Positions 55,493-64,000 of a stretch of DNA of 64,000 nt are shown here, piece by piece. The notes below the pieces were generated by a model. It made no database searches. It was not told the DNA's origin and saw only the letters and a program-made list of their open reading frames with translations. The stretch is from Astrocystis sublimbata (taxonomy: Eukaryota > Ascomycota > Sordariomycetes > Xylariales > Xylariaceae). The translations under genes and the position numbers were made by a program. The DNA lies in the NCBI GenBank assembly GCA_022453515.1, contig JAJNNY010000028.1, forward strand, positions 1 through 64,000, written 5' to 3'. Every line of letters starts with the position of its first letter. The stretch's first letter is position 1.

Positions 55493-56102
55493 CCCCAACG
55501 AATTTGGCTTAGCGCATTTACCGCTTTTTCCCAGCAGAAGGTAGGTACCGCCGCCAGGTTCACTGCAGTGGATGCATTATTTTGAATTGACCATGAACTT
55601 CATCGGGTGCAAAATAGTCCAAAGGTTTTCCTATATCGATTCGTACAATGGTCTCAGTTCTTCTATAAAATACTAGTAGAATGAAAGAATATACCAACAA
55701 AGTAGATAAGTACTATGTAGCGAGCAATGCAGCCTTTTAAGCTGGGCTAGCTTAATAAAAGGATGGCCCGGAAGTGAACAACTACCTAGGTATGTTATGG
55801 TAGAAAACCCTACAATGAACGAAGAATAGTTTATTAACTACATTCTACAGCTTTAACTTGGTGGGTGTTGATAGCGGCTAGTGAGGTGTGGGCTTTGCTG
55901 ACGAGACCGATGAGCGCACGATGTCATTGATGTCAAGCGCGCGGCTCGACTCTGCAGCCTGCTATCAGGATGTCACTCGTGGGGAGATTTTGGTCTTAGC
56001 AGTCCTGTTGTCCAAGATAATTACTACCTAGTACTGATCAAGAGCTCAGCCCCATTGAGTCACAGCAGCTGTGAGATTGAATATGATTCTGACTAGGAAA
56101 GC

Positions 56103-58193
56103 TCAGACTAACTTCAGGGTCTCTCGAACCGAACCTTTGAAGAAGTCTGGTCTCGCGAGTTCAAGAGACACGCCGAGGCGCTTATAAGACCTGCTCTCAG
56201 TATACCTGCCCGACTCACATCTCTCTAGAAGCAGCATCGTCTGTGCCCCTATCTCAAGACATACGAGCTCGTTGGCTTTGGAGAGAATCCGGCTCACAAC
56301 CTTCAGGTCGTCCAGCTGGTACAAGATTTCCTTTTTGTGCGCTTCGTGTACAAGTAGTTGGCCGCTATGTGGCTCGACACAATGGATGTGACGATCGACG
56401 AAGCTTGCGAATGAGAAGCTTCCAGCCGGTCCGTGGGAAGACACAACCTCGGACCATGTCCTCAGCTCGGAGTTCTCCCTTAGTAGGGGTCTCACTCGCC
56501 CCCGGACCGTGATACTGGTGACGTGTGCACCTCGCTGGACCTTGTGAATGCCGTCGTCGATCAACGTGGTTGCATTTGCGACTCTGGGTTTTATCGCTGT
56601 AAGCTCACTGTTTTCGAATCCTACAAATTCGAAAGAGGAACAGGCAACCCAGCTTCGGTTCATTTTCATGCTTGTGCCAAGGGGGAGTGACGCCCAAGAC
56701 CACGACGGTATGCCGTCGGCTCGTTCACTCAAATAGTGGCGAGTGGTGGACAAGTCCACACGCCAACCCAGGTCGAGGCCGATAGTGTTTCGCCACAAGC
56801 CGGCCAGATATTCGTCATCGTCTTCCGAAGTCTGGTATTTCAAGGCAAGGCCGGACAAAGCAGGAAATCGATCAGAGGACTTGGTGAGATTGCGCCGTGT
56901 ATAATCTTCCACGACGTCCATCCAATACGGATGAAGGTCTATGCCGTCGTATGATGCCTGGAGAAATGACTGCGTCATACTAGGTTGGTCCGGTCCAGGC
57001 CATTGCCGTTGTGGCGAGCCGTGCTCCGTAAGCTCTTGAGTAGCACAAGACCAGTACATGCGCTGTGAAGTCCAGTAGAGGATTCTGGGGGACAAGCGCT
57101 CTTCCTGAAGAGTCCAAGCACGAGTCGACCACCTCGAGCGTTGTTTCAGATCCCTTAAGGGTAGAGACAAGGCGGAGAGATTCCGACCATTGAGTTGGCA
57201 CGGCTCTACAGGATACCTCCAGGCTTCTCGTGCTTCCATAAGTGGCGCGTCAGCATGTGCGACAGCTACTAAGCACAGCGTAAAGTACGCATTGCTGTAT
57301 ACTTCAGCCATTAATGCTGCTTCAGCCATCCAGTCCTCGGCACTGTCTTGTATGATACAGATCGAATCGATCCATATATACTGTGTTCCAGCACGTTTTG
57401 CCACGTGGATAGCATCCTGAATACTCTTGCGTAGTGCATTGATTGGGAAAGGAAGTTTGCGCCTCGCAAGGTTGTTTCCCATGGTTCTTGATTCCTTGAC
57501 ACTTTTATGAGTTGACATTCGTTTGTTTGGGTCCTCCCAACAGTAACTCAAGGCGACATAGGGCACAAGACTTTCCAGCCGGCTATCGACAATCTGTACT
57601 TGAGAATCTGACAAGATCTTTATCAGTCTAGTCGGATTTCTTCGTGACGAGCTGAGATTGCCACAGATCGGATGGTTGTCACAGTCTTGCGCCCAGTTTC
57701 TGATCTGGGCACAAACCTGGTCTTCAATAGCCGTATTGGCCAGTGACTCCCCTCCGATACCACTGGATGCGCCCAGTAGCAACTGTATTGAGTCCTCAGG
57801 CGGAGCCGAAGATTTCTCATTCTCTTGCAAGCTGACGCGCAGTTTTCTGTGATCGACTGTAGCCCAGACCGGCAACTGTCGGGTGGTTTCTTCGAGCTCT
57901 TTGACTTGATCAAATGTGGCCTGGTTTTGTATAAAGGCCTGGCGCATTACTCGACATGAAGAACAATGCTTTGCACATGTGCTGAGCTCACTGTAGCTGT
58001 GATGGAAGCGCACCGGCGTTGATTTGGCGTCTGCTGATAGTTTCTCGTCGCAGTACCGTACCAGTGCTTCAATTCTTCGACATCCATTGCACTTTGCCTG
58101 GCGGTCCATGTCCGTTCTAATTGCGTAGAACTTGTCGCCCCTAGGTCCCCCTTCGCGATCTCCACGGCTCTTCCGCCCAAAGCCAAATGGCAT
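56103..58193 (-). CDS. HET-domain (heterokaryon incompatibility) protein
   Basis: Single exon of 696 residues. The HET domain occupies about 212-360, with YVALSYCWE at 212-220, YIWIDSICIIQD at 273-284 and RAWTLQEERLSPRILYW near 358. HET domains trigger cell death when incompatible partners meet; the family also includes NLR-like immune sensors. The N-terminus has a Cys-rich segment (CNGCRRIEALVRYCDE and CAKHCSSCRVMRQAF) typical of fungal HET proteins. No NACHT, ankyrin or WD repeats are attached. Downstream of the HET domain, SERADGIPSWSWASLPLG is the usual C-terminal motif of the family. The allele specificity or partner cannot be inferred. No adjacent HET partner such as a SNARE or NLR was found. 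Confidence 0.93.
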   Translation of the reverse strand: MPFGFGRKSRGDREGGPRGDKFYAIRTDMDRQAKCNGCRRIEALVRYCDEKLSADAKSTPVRFHHSYSELSTCAKHCSSCRVMRQAFIQNQATFDQVKELEETTRQLPVWATVDHRKLRVSLQENEKSSAPPEDSIQLLLGASSGIGGESLANTAIEDQVCAQIRNWAQDCDNHPICGNLSSSRRNPTRLIKILSDSQVQIVDSRLESLVPYVALSYCWEDPNKRMSTHKSVKESRTMGNNLARRKLPFPINALRKSIQDAIHVAKRAGTQYIWIDSICIIQDSAEDWMAEAALMAEVYSNAYFTLCLVAVAHADAPLMEAREAWRYPVEPCQLNGRNLSALSLPLRDLKQRSRWSTRAWTLQEERLSPRILYWTSQRMYWSCATQELTEHGSPQRQWPGPDQPSMTQSFLQASYDGIDLHPYWMDVVEDYTRRNLTKSSDRFPALSGLALKYQTSEDDDEYLAGLWRNTIGLDLGWRVDLSTTRHYLSERADGIPSWSWASLPLGTSMKMNRSWVACSSFEFVGFENSELTAIKPRVANATTLIDDGIHKVQRGAHVTSITVRGRVRPLLRENSELRTWSEVVSSHGPAGSFSFASFVDRHIHCVEPHSGQLLVHEAHKKEILYQLDDLKVVSRILSKANELVCLEIGAQTMLLLERCESGRYTESRSYKRLGVSLELARPDFFKGSVRETLKLV

Positions 58194-59396
58194 TCTGATG
58201 GCTGAGGGTGATTACGCGTAAAATAAAAATGACACAATATGTCAGATTAGACGAAAGTCAAGCGAAACTACGTTAAGTCTCGCAAAAGTTTTGAAGGCGA
58301 CCACGTCTAAGTTTGCAATAAGTCGGCCATTAGAGTTGGTTCAAAGTACACTCTACTAGCTCTGCTTCAACGTGTCCCTAATACCATATTAGAAGCGGCC
58401 ATTAAAGGTCCTCATCACTCGCATAGCGCCCCCATCTCTACATCGCATCAAATGATCTCAAACTTACCGAAGCAAAGGACCATAGCATCAGATTTGGGAC
58501 ACACTAAGACTGATAGGGGAATCTTGATGGGAACGAATCATTCGCGACGATACTGGGCATTATGGAGACTGAGTGCGGCAACACAGATGATTTGCCACAG
58601 TTCGAGCTCGGGACGTTGGGTCCGGTCGCACGTGGTGGTATCGTGGCATAAGCCGCAATGAGGTGGCGTAGTCCTCCTTGGTTCTCGGCCATCACTGTCA
58701 CAACCGATGCAGGAGTCTGCGACGCTAACCCTCGTGATTTCAGTTTTACAATATAACAAATCGTTAATGATTCTAACTTGGATAATCCTCTGTGAAGTGT
58801 AGGTTTTAAATACCTACCTAGGTAGTTTACAAGTCATGGCAGATTCAATCTTGGCTCATTATGAAGGCACACACGTGTATATATTTTAAACTAACCATAT
58901 GACTTGCTAAATTGCATTTTCAATCCATAATCTTTGGCTTGAACTTCTGGAGGGAATTCAGGAGGTAATTAGGTAATATTCTTTGGCCACTCTCTGTTGT
59001 CGTCACATGTCAAAGAATGGTGGACTTCTCCTGACTAGGGCAGAGAAGGATTCAAATTACGAATGAGCCTCACCTCAGCCTGCTGCTATAGTACCCTAAA
59101 TTTGGCCGTGATCTGTTACACAACCAGTATTACTATAGCAGCCATGATTTTCAGCCCCCAAAATGTTTATGTGCTCGTGCTCCTATATGGGTAGATGGGG
59201 AGAAAATGTGTGACAAGGGCTAGCATACTAGAGCTTGAAACTGGGAATATATTCAATTCAGCCAATAATTCTCCAGGGCTCTGAAGGATCCATGTTCTTC
59301 CAGGTTCCTTGGGCAGTCTGGAATGGAAGAGACCCTTTCTATTCATACACAGCCCCTGAGGCTCTTCGGAGCCTTGTCTGAGTCCTTGGGAGTCTA
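58194..59396. other. Intergenic region upstream of the HET gene
   Basis: No convincing gene on either strand. It includes the HET promoter and a TACCTACCTAGGTAG patch near 58810. Confidence 0.45.
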
Positions 59397-59768
59397 CAGA
59401 TCAACTAAGATTACCTCCCCCCTGCTCACCTGATAACACCCCACTGTTTCCGAGTAAACACAGCCACAAGTGTGCTTGACGCGTCAATTATTATCTACAC
59501 CAGAAACCAAACAACCGACTGCTACAGAACTAGAAAGGGCTCCGCCCAGGAGGGTTACACCTCGGGAACTCAGCCGCCGTCCCTCACCGTTCGGTCCTCG
59601 CCCCAGCCGGCCCTTTCACAGCTTTCTTTTTGGATCTCAATAGGTAGTGTTTATGATCTGAATAGTATGTAGCATGAGTGTGGCGTCAAGTACTCTGGTG
59701 GCTATGAGTACATTTCTACCCCCTGCTATTATCAGGTGAGCAGGGGGGAGATAACCTCAGCTTGTCTG
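59397..59768. mobile_element. Candidate inverted-repeat element (MITE-like)
   Basis: Two arms of about 40 bp face each other at 59397-59436 and 59729-59768, 372 bp end to end. The inner 22 bp are identical (CTCCCCCCTGCTCACCTGAT, extended by AA), and the inner 32 bp differ at three sites, all transitions. The interior has no transposase-like frame. A 5-bp GATCA lies at the outer end of each arm and could be a target duplication. Length, inverted ends and lack of coding capacity suggest a non-autonomous DNA element; a gene-regulatory foldback or a chance duplication are alternatives. Confidence 0.5.
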
Positions 59769-59930
59769 ATCACTCTTGGGCAGGCATTCTATGCATGTAG
59801 GTCCTTCCTGCATGAGTAACGCCTTACGACTGCTGATGAGCTGAAAATCATAGCTAGTCGTCTAATCTATTAGGGGCGTAGGCTTCTTACTGGTCTAGGT
59901 GAATAGACCGATCACCTTGGTGACAATAGG

Positions 59931-59938
59931 TATATAAG
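59931..59938 (+). promoter_or_regulatory. TATA box of the four-helix membrane protein gene
   Basis: TATATAAG lies 108 bp before the ATG at 60046, which fits a core promoter and a short leader. Confidence 0.55.
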
Positions 59939-60045
59939 CCCTGGATCAGATCATCACTAGATGCCAAATTCTCCTTCTTTTCTTTCTCATCGTCTGCAAT
60001 TTGTTATATCCTTCGTGTTGCTTCCATCAATCAGACTTACGCATC

Positions 60046-60721
60046 ATGGATAAAATTTGGTGGTTTATAATCAATATTTTGGCCATTTTGCTCCAGCTCG
60101 GCTTCGGGGTTGTAGCCATTATCGCTATAACGGCAACGTATTCAGACTACACGAATCAATTGGGCAGTGGCATTATCACACCCGCCATTGCGGTAGGTGA
60201 TATTGGTCTTGTCTCGAACAAGCTGGTCCCCGCCCTAGTTCTGGTAAGCTGAACTTTTCCCCTTCTATTCCTTCCCAATATGCATCACCCAGACTTATCG
60301 CATCTCACTCACACTTTATAGGGGTTTGTGGCCGCTGTGTTCAACGCTGCTCTTCTGTACCTCCTGCACCGTGCCGATAAGACTACTGGCAAGCAGGTCC
60401 ATTTTCGCCGGAAAACGATTACCATCGTAGGGGCTATCGTATGTATTGGCTTTGCCATTGGCGACATTGCAATCGCAGGCATCTTAAACAAAGAGTCGAT
60501 TGCTACCACTGCTCTCGCTGTGATAGCCGCGTGAGTTTTTGCTCTACAATTATCTTCTGGGGGTGTTACAGCTCAAGGTAGTCCTATTACTGACTTAGCA
60601 TTGAACCAGTGTTGCTCTGATAGCTGCTGTGGGCGCAGACATATTCAAGCTGGTGACATTCGATCGGCAAGATTCCAATGCGGACCATGAGATGAAAAAT
60701 CTCCAGCAGGGATCAGTGTGA
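60046..60721 (+). CDS. Small four-helix membrane protein, unrecognised
   Basis: The model joins 60046..60243, 60322..60530 and 60610..60721, giving 172 residues. It has four hydrophobic helices: WWFIINILAILLQLGFGVVA (5-24), GFVAAVFNAALLYLLH (67-82), ITIVGAIVCIGFAIGDIA (98-115) and TTALAVIAAVALIAAVGADI (126-145). A basic loop DKTTGKQVHFRRK lies between helices 2 and 3, and an acidic C-terminus (FDRQDSNADHEMK) follows helix 4. The four-helix plan resembles MARVEL/tetraspan-like proteins, but I cannot name a family. Sequence after the stop codon stays open in another frame for 130 codons, so the C-terminus could differ. A TATA box lies upstream. Confidence 0.65.
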
Positions 60722-61434
60722 AGCTGCCATCTTGCATGGTGACACCACTGGCTCGTATCGCAGTAATGCTTACCGGCGCATCACACAGTATGCTCGAGTC
60801 ACATCAAGGCTGGGAACCTGGGGACAAGCTTCATCAGGAAGGACGAGCGAGGAGGAAACAAGAGAGAGGGGACCTCAACTTTCCACTGAGACGTCCCAAA
60901 CTAGCCTTGATCCTGCTCACATGAAAGCATCAAGGGTTGAAGAATTGGGCGTATGGGGTTTCAGCGTGGTATATAAATCTGAGCTATGGATTCGAGGATT
61001 TTTCAGGCTGACTCAGAGTAAACGTATATCTAGCTGCCACAGTAAATTGACATTGTTCGCTGCACTAGTGTCGTTGCCTTGCTTGCTAGTCTTGCTTGTC
61101 GTGCCGAGCTGGCAGTGTGGACTCTCATACGAAGAAGATTCGAGTTGATGATTTTATCATTCAACTCGCTACATTCACCGATTATAACATCAGGACCTAG
61201 ACTTAGTACGCAGCGGCCTTGAACGTTGTATTATTGATGCCACTGAAAGGATCGCCCTTGGCCTCTCGGAGGTTAATGCTGCTCAATAATACTCACAAGC
61301 TGTTTGCCCCATTGACTTTTTGGGGGAGGGTAACAGCCTGATGCTTGATTATTATTTTGAAAATATTAAGATTGGTTATTACAAAGTTTTAAAGCAGATC
61401 AGATCTTCTCGTTTCTTCAGCATCATCATTCTGT
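60722..61434. other. Region downstream of the four-helix protein gene
   Basis: An open frame continues to 61148 in a different phase (starting LHGDTTGSYRSNAYRR and ending in a hydrophobic segment); it may be 3' untranslated sequence or an alternative C-terminus. Nothing else was recognised. Confidence 0.4.
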
Positions 61435-61938
61435 TTAAAACATGGCACTGGCGCACGTAGCGCTCAAAGCTGCCGCACAATCCGCGTTCATCTGATCGTT
61501 CGTGTAGGCAATACTGACCTTGGCTGGCGAGCCGATCATCAGGACATATGTATGGAAAGTGGGCTGGCTACGGCTGAGCTGTTCAGAGCTACCGCGATGT
61601 TCATACGTGAATTTGTGGTGCTTGATGACCCCTACATATCGAGGAGTACTATCATTTGTCTTGTGTTTCCCGGTCATCTCAAACATAACCTGGTGCGCGC
61701 TGGGGGGGGGGGGGGGGATCAGTGCAATATAAAATTCAACTAATGTTAATATAGATAAAATCAAGAAAATCAAGAAAATAGTGCCCCGACTGATATCAGA
61801 CCTTCCCATTCCCAGTACTGAAACGTAAAAGAACAATAGATTCATTACGCTCATAAAAACTGTAACAGAACAAGCAATAATGAGCGCTTGGCCTTCGTAG
61901 ACCTGGAGGCGAGAAAATGCTGTGTCGGTTGGGTACAT
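61435..61938 (-). CDS. Possible two-helix membrane protein, unrecognised
   Basis: An ATG-started frame of 167 codons. Two hydrophobic helices are seen near 18-43 (ALIIACSVTVFMSVMNLLFF) and 52-75 (GTIFLIFLILSILTLVEFYI), then PPPPPSAHQ, encoded by a 16-C run, and a polar tail ending DCAAALSATCASAMF. The homopolymer makes the frame after it uncertain by one base. No relatives recognised. It points towards the four-helix gene. Confidence 0.35.
   Translation of the reverse strand: MYPTDTAFSRLQVYEGQALIIACSVTVFMSVMNLLFFYVSVLGMGRSDISRGTIFLIFLILSILTLVEFYIALIPPPPPSAHQVMFEMTGKHKTNDSTPRYVGVIKHHKFTYEHRGSSEQLSRSQPTFHTYVLMIGSPAKVSIAYTNDQMNADCAAALSATCASAMF
61702..61717. repeat. G16 homopolymer inside the frame of the two-helix protein
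   Basis: Sixteen G on the plus strand encode the Pro run on the minus strand. Length error would alter the downstream frame. Confidence 0.85.
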
Positions 61939-62887
61939 GCAACACTTCGTACTGGATCTAGTAGCCGCGGGTTGCTACGCCAAGAAGGGTAGGGTTAAGT
62001 TGGCCGTTGAACGTTGACTACTTGATCGCTCATACCGTCCATGTAAGAGTCTCAGGCGTCTAGCAGCGTTCGTAGTCATCGTGACAGAGGGCCTTTTCTT
62101 CAAGCAGTAATTAGTCTTTTCTATCGATCGTAGGCTTAATAGGCGCTACTAGCCTTTGGTTCAACATAGAGTCAACTAGGTAGGGGGAGGAAAGTTCAGG
62201 ACCTAGTATGTTGGAAAGGAGGAAGTGAAAGAGCCCCCCAAAACTATTAGGTAGGTATAAAGTTTTGGCCTGAGATAGGTGTAAGACCTATAGTAACTAG
62301 GCCCTCAAGGTGTACATATGTACCTACTAGTTTTGAACTTTGTTCTTACCTTCAGTGCAGTATTCCCTGCCACGTAACACAATGGCGGGAGCGGATACGT
62401 AGCCGCTCTCAAATCCTCGCGTTGCAACACATTATAACTAAACTGAGTAGATAGAGGCAAGCATAGTCCAGAGAGGTCCCGTTACTTATACCTAAGTACC
62501 TATTTAGGTACCTAAGGGACCTACATAGGCTACATTAGGTATTAGTACTTCTTTGCTAGTACGAGCATGTTTAGCACCTGAGATCACTATGGCTATGTTG
62601 GTCTCGTACACCTAGCTCCTACCCGTCGACCCGCCAACATTCAATTTCTCAATGCAAGGAGACATCATGATAGACCTCCTGAATGAAGGGAGTTCTTAGC
62701 TCTCAAAAAGGTTCCAGCCCTCGAAAATGAACACCTGTCGAATAGAATAGATAAGCATGAATAACCTCGGATTAACGGCACAATTACTGCTTGGTCGGCT
62801 GCTGCATCTTATTAACTTTACGATAGAAAATACCTACTCTTACCTCCGTGCACTTGCATTAGGTCATTAGGTACCTTAAGGACTTAC
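61939..62887. other. Intergenic region with TACCTA palindromes
   Basis: No gene recognised. A near-perfect hairpin at 62491-62517 (CCTAAGTACCTA then TAGGTACCTAAGG) lies in a dense group of TACCTA motifs. Confidence 0.45.
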
Positions 62888-62895
62888 TATATAAG
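62888..62895 (+). promoter_or_regulatory. TATA box of the right-edge gene
   Basis: TATATAAG lies only 7 bp before the first in-frame ATG at 62902, too close for that codon to be in the mRNA. Initiation further downstream (62986 or 63163) is therefore likelier. Confidence 0.5.
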
Positions 62896-63162
62896 GGTAA
62901 CATGCGCCCTCCAACTGGAACTATTATCAACAGAGTCTTTTGTTTGCACTGCCCATCTACCCTTATTATTCGGCCCCAAATCCTCATGCTACGACGCATT
63001 ATAACTAGAGGTAGAGTTCTGGGACAGCTCTCCTTCGCCGTGCACGATTGTTTCAGATCGCCATTTACAACCGCGACCAAAACTGCTGCTACGAAACACT
63101 TGCTACGCTATGCAGCAACACGGCAGCCTGGTGAAACCGACTGCATTCATCGTTCTCGAGCC

Positions 63163-64000
63163 ATGATGACAAGTACTAGCTCGACAGGGTCAAACCAGCT
63201 CAGCACTTATCTAGGTCACTCGTCGAGCTGTGACATCGACTTTGACTTGATCCAATCGAGGACGACGTGCACAAAGTTTCGCGATTCGATCTGGAGTTTT
63301 GTGGTATGACATATTACATATTAACCCCTCCCTTGTTCGGTGGGATAAGGTTCTACCATTTTAACTTACTGAGCTCAGATATACCGGTGCTCTCAACATA
63401 ACCAGCCAGCTTGGGATTCCCTACTGCAATCCTTACGGCGCAGCATACAGCAGAGCCTCGGGTACTATAGTCGCGAAGAGATGTTGCAATCCCATGATCT
63501 TCACGTCATCGACGATAAAACACTCGAGTAGGCTATACAACCATCTTTTTCCGGTCCACCACCAATTTCTAACGTTTTCTATTAGTGGCGCCACGTCTCA
63601 TCAAGTCCGAGAACATTTCCAGGCTTGGGTCCCGAAGAACCTCGAAGATCGCCTCCAGCCAAATGCTACTGACATGGAGGACGACTTAAGCTGGATATAC
63701 GCGACTACCACCCCTCGATACGTGTATTGCCTATTTGTGGACGATATCTGTCTCGAGTCTGTAGACTACCCAAGTATTGATTCGCCGGTTGTAAAGCTTC
63801 TATGGAAAGACTGGGAGTCACCGTGGCCCGTACAAGAGAGAAATTATACAACTCCCGCCCCGTTTCACGATGGTGGGACAGAATACGACGAGGAGGATGT
63901 GGGCTGGATGTACATGCCGGTTCATGATTACTTCGACAAGTATGATTTGCTGGGAACAACCGACTGGGATGCCCAGTATGTGAGGCCTCCATACATTGAC
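63163..64000 (+). CDS. Unrecognised fungal protein, cut by the right edge
   Basis: Exons 63163..63303, 63379..63527 and 63586..64000 (open at the right edge) keep one frame through two short introns, the second with the branch site TTTCTAAC before an ATTAG acceptor. The start is uncertain; in-frame ATGs also lie at 62902 and 62986, but a TATA box just before 62902 argues against the first. After splicing the text reads DSIWSFVIYRCSQHNQPAWD, then KTLDGATSHQVREHFQAWV and RYVYCLFVDDICLESVD. This pattern (a W-FVIYRC start, about 50 residues, then xxVRxxFxxWV and a CxxVDDxxL strand) occurs in many ascomycete proteins of unknown function, which are often numerous paralogues. The rest is aromatic and acidic (DEEDVGWMYMPVHDYFDKYD). 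No function can be assigned. Confidence 0.7.

Larger units (their letters stand above)
55153..56102. promoter_or_regulatory. TGS1 upstream region with homopolymer and TACCT palindromes
   Basis: Contains the TGS1 promoter and the 3' region of the HET gene. The segment 55385-55445 is a dense array of ACCTAAGGTACC-type sequence, followed by a C21-A8 tract. No coding frame was seen. Confidence 0.5.

Noticed and set aside
1..64000. CRISPR arrays, bacterial operons, phage genes or a secondary-metabolite cluster
   Set aside because: No regularly spaced repeats; spliced eukaryotic genes throughout; no polyketide synthase, peptide synthetase or terpene cyclase signatures.

Overview
The window comes from the nuclear genome of a filamentous ascomycete (Pezizomycotina, most likely Sordariomycetes). 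Almost every gene is cut by short GT-AG introns (about 47-230 bp) with CTAAC/CTGAC-type branch sites. The left edge is an AT-rich, stop-riddled retrotransposon of the kind left by repeat-induced point mutation (RIP). Families that are common or expanded in these fungi are present: a HET-domain protein, WSC domains on a radical-copper oxidase, a VAO-type flavoprotein and a small Cys-rich secreted protein. Intergenic DNA carries the AGGTA/TACCT-type sequence common in such genomes. All exon joins below were inferred by hand from reading frame, splice consensus and protein-family continuity; total lengths and phases close in every complete model.

Layout. 1-2.9 kb: AT-rich DNA and a dead Ty1/copia pol. 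4-5.8 kb: a FAD-linked oxidoreductase without the usual FAD-linking His. 9.3-12.2 kb: PP4 regulatory subunit Psy2, behind a long pyrimidine-rich leader. 13.2-14.5 kb: a medium-chain dehydrogenase/quinone reductase. 15.1 kb: an intron-containing tRNA-Ser(UGA). 17.1-18.2 kb: a YeeE/YedE (sulfur transport) membrane protein. 19.2-23.2 kb: a RidA-family enzyme and ARS2, both on the minus strand. 25.2-27.4 kb: a convergent pair for membrane proteins, TspO/MBR and an ornithine-type mitochondrial carrier. 28.4-33.7 kb: a Kelch protein (Kel3/KLHDC4 type), the DNA-protein crosslink protease Wss1, and a three-exon microprotein gene. 35.4-35.9 kb: a six-cysteine secreted protein. 36.7-41.7 kb: Vps71/Swc6 and an NF-X1/FAP1-type zinc-finger protein, minus strand. 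41.8-47.3 kb: a 5.6-kb stretch with no convincing gene. 47.3-50 kb: a triple-WSC glyoxal/galactose oxidase. 52.1-64 kb: a less dense tail with an orphan protein, Tgs1, a HET-domain protein, a 40-bp-armed inverted-repeat element, two small membrane proteins and a gene cut by the right edge.

The gene order shows no biosynthetic cluster. Several neighbours act in nuclear RNA or chromatin biology (Psy2, ARS2, Wss1, Swc6, FAP1-like, Tgs1), but nothing in the sequence shows that they are co-regulated. The most unusual items are the short spliced gene at 33282-33694, the ladder of six SUMO-consensus motifs in Wss1, the His-to-Gln flavoprotein, the inverted-repeat element at 59.4-59.8 kb, and the unrecognised proteins in the right-hand 12 kb.
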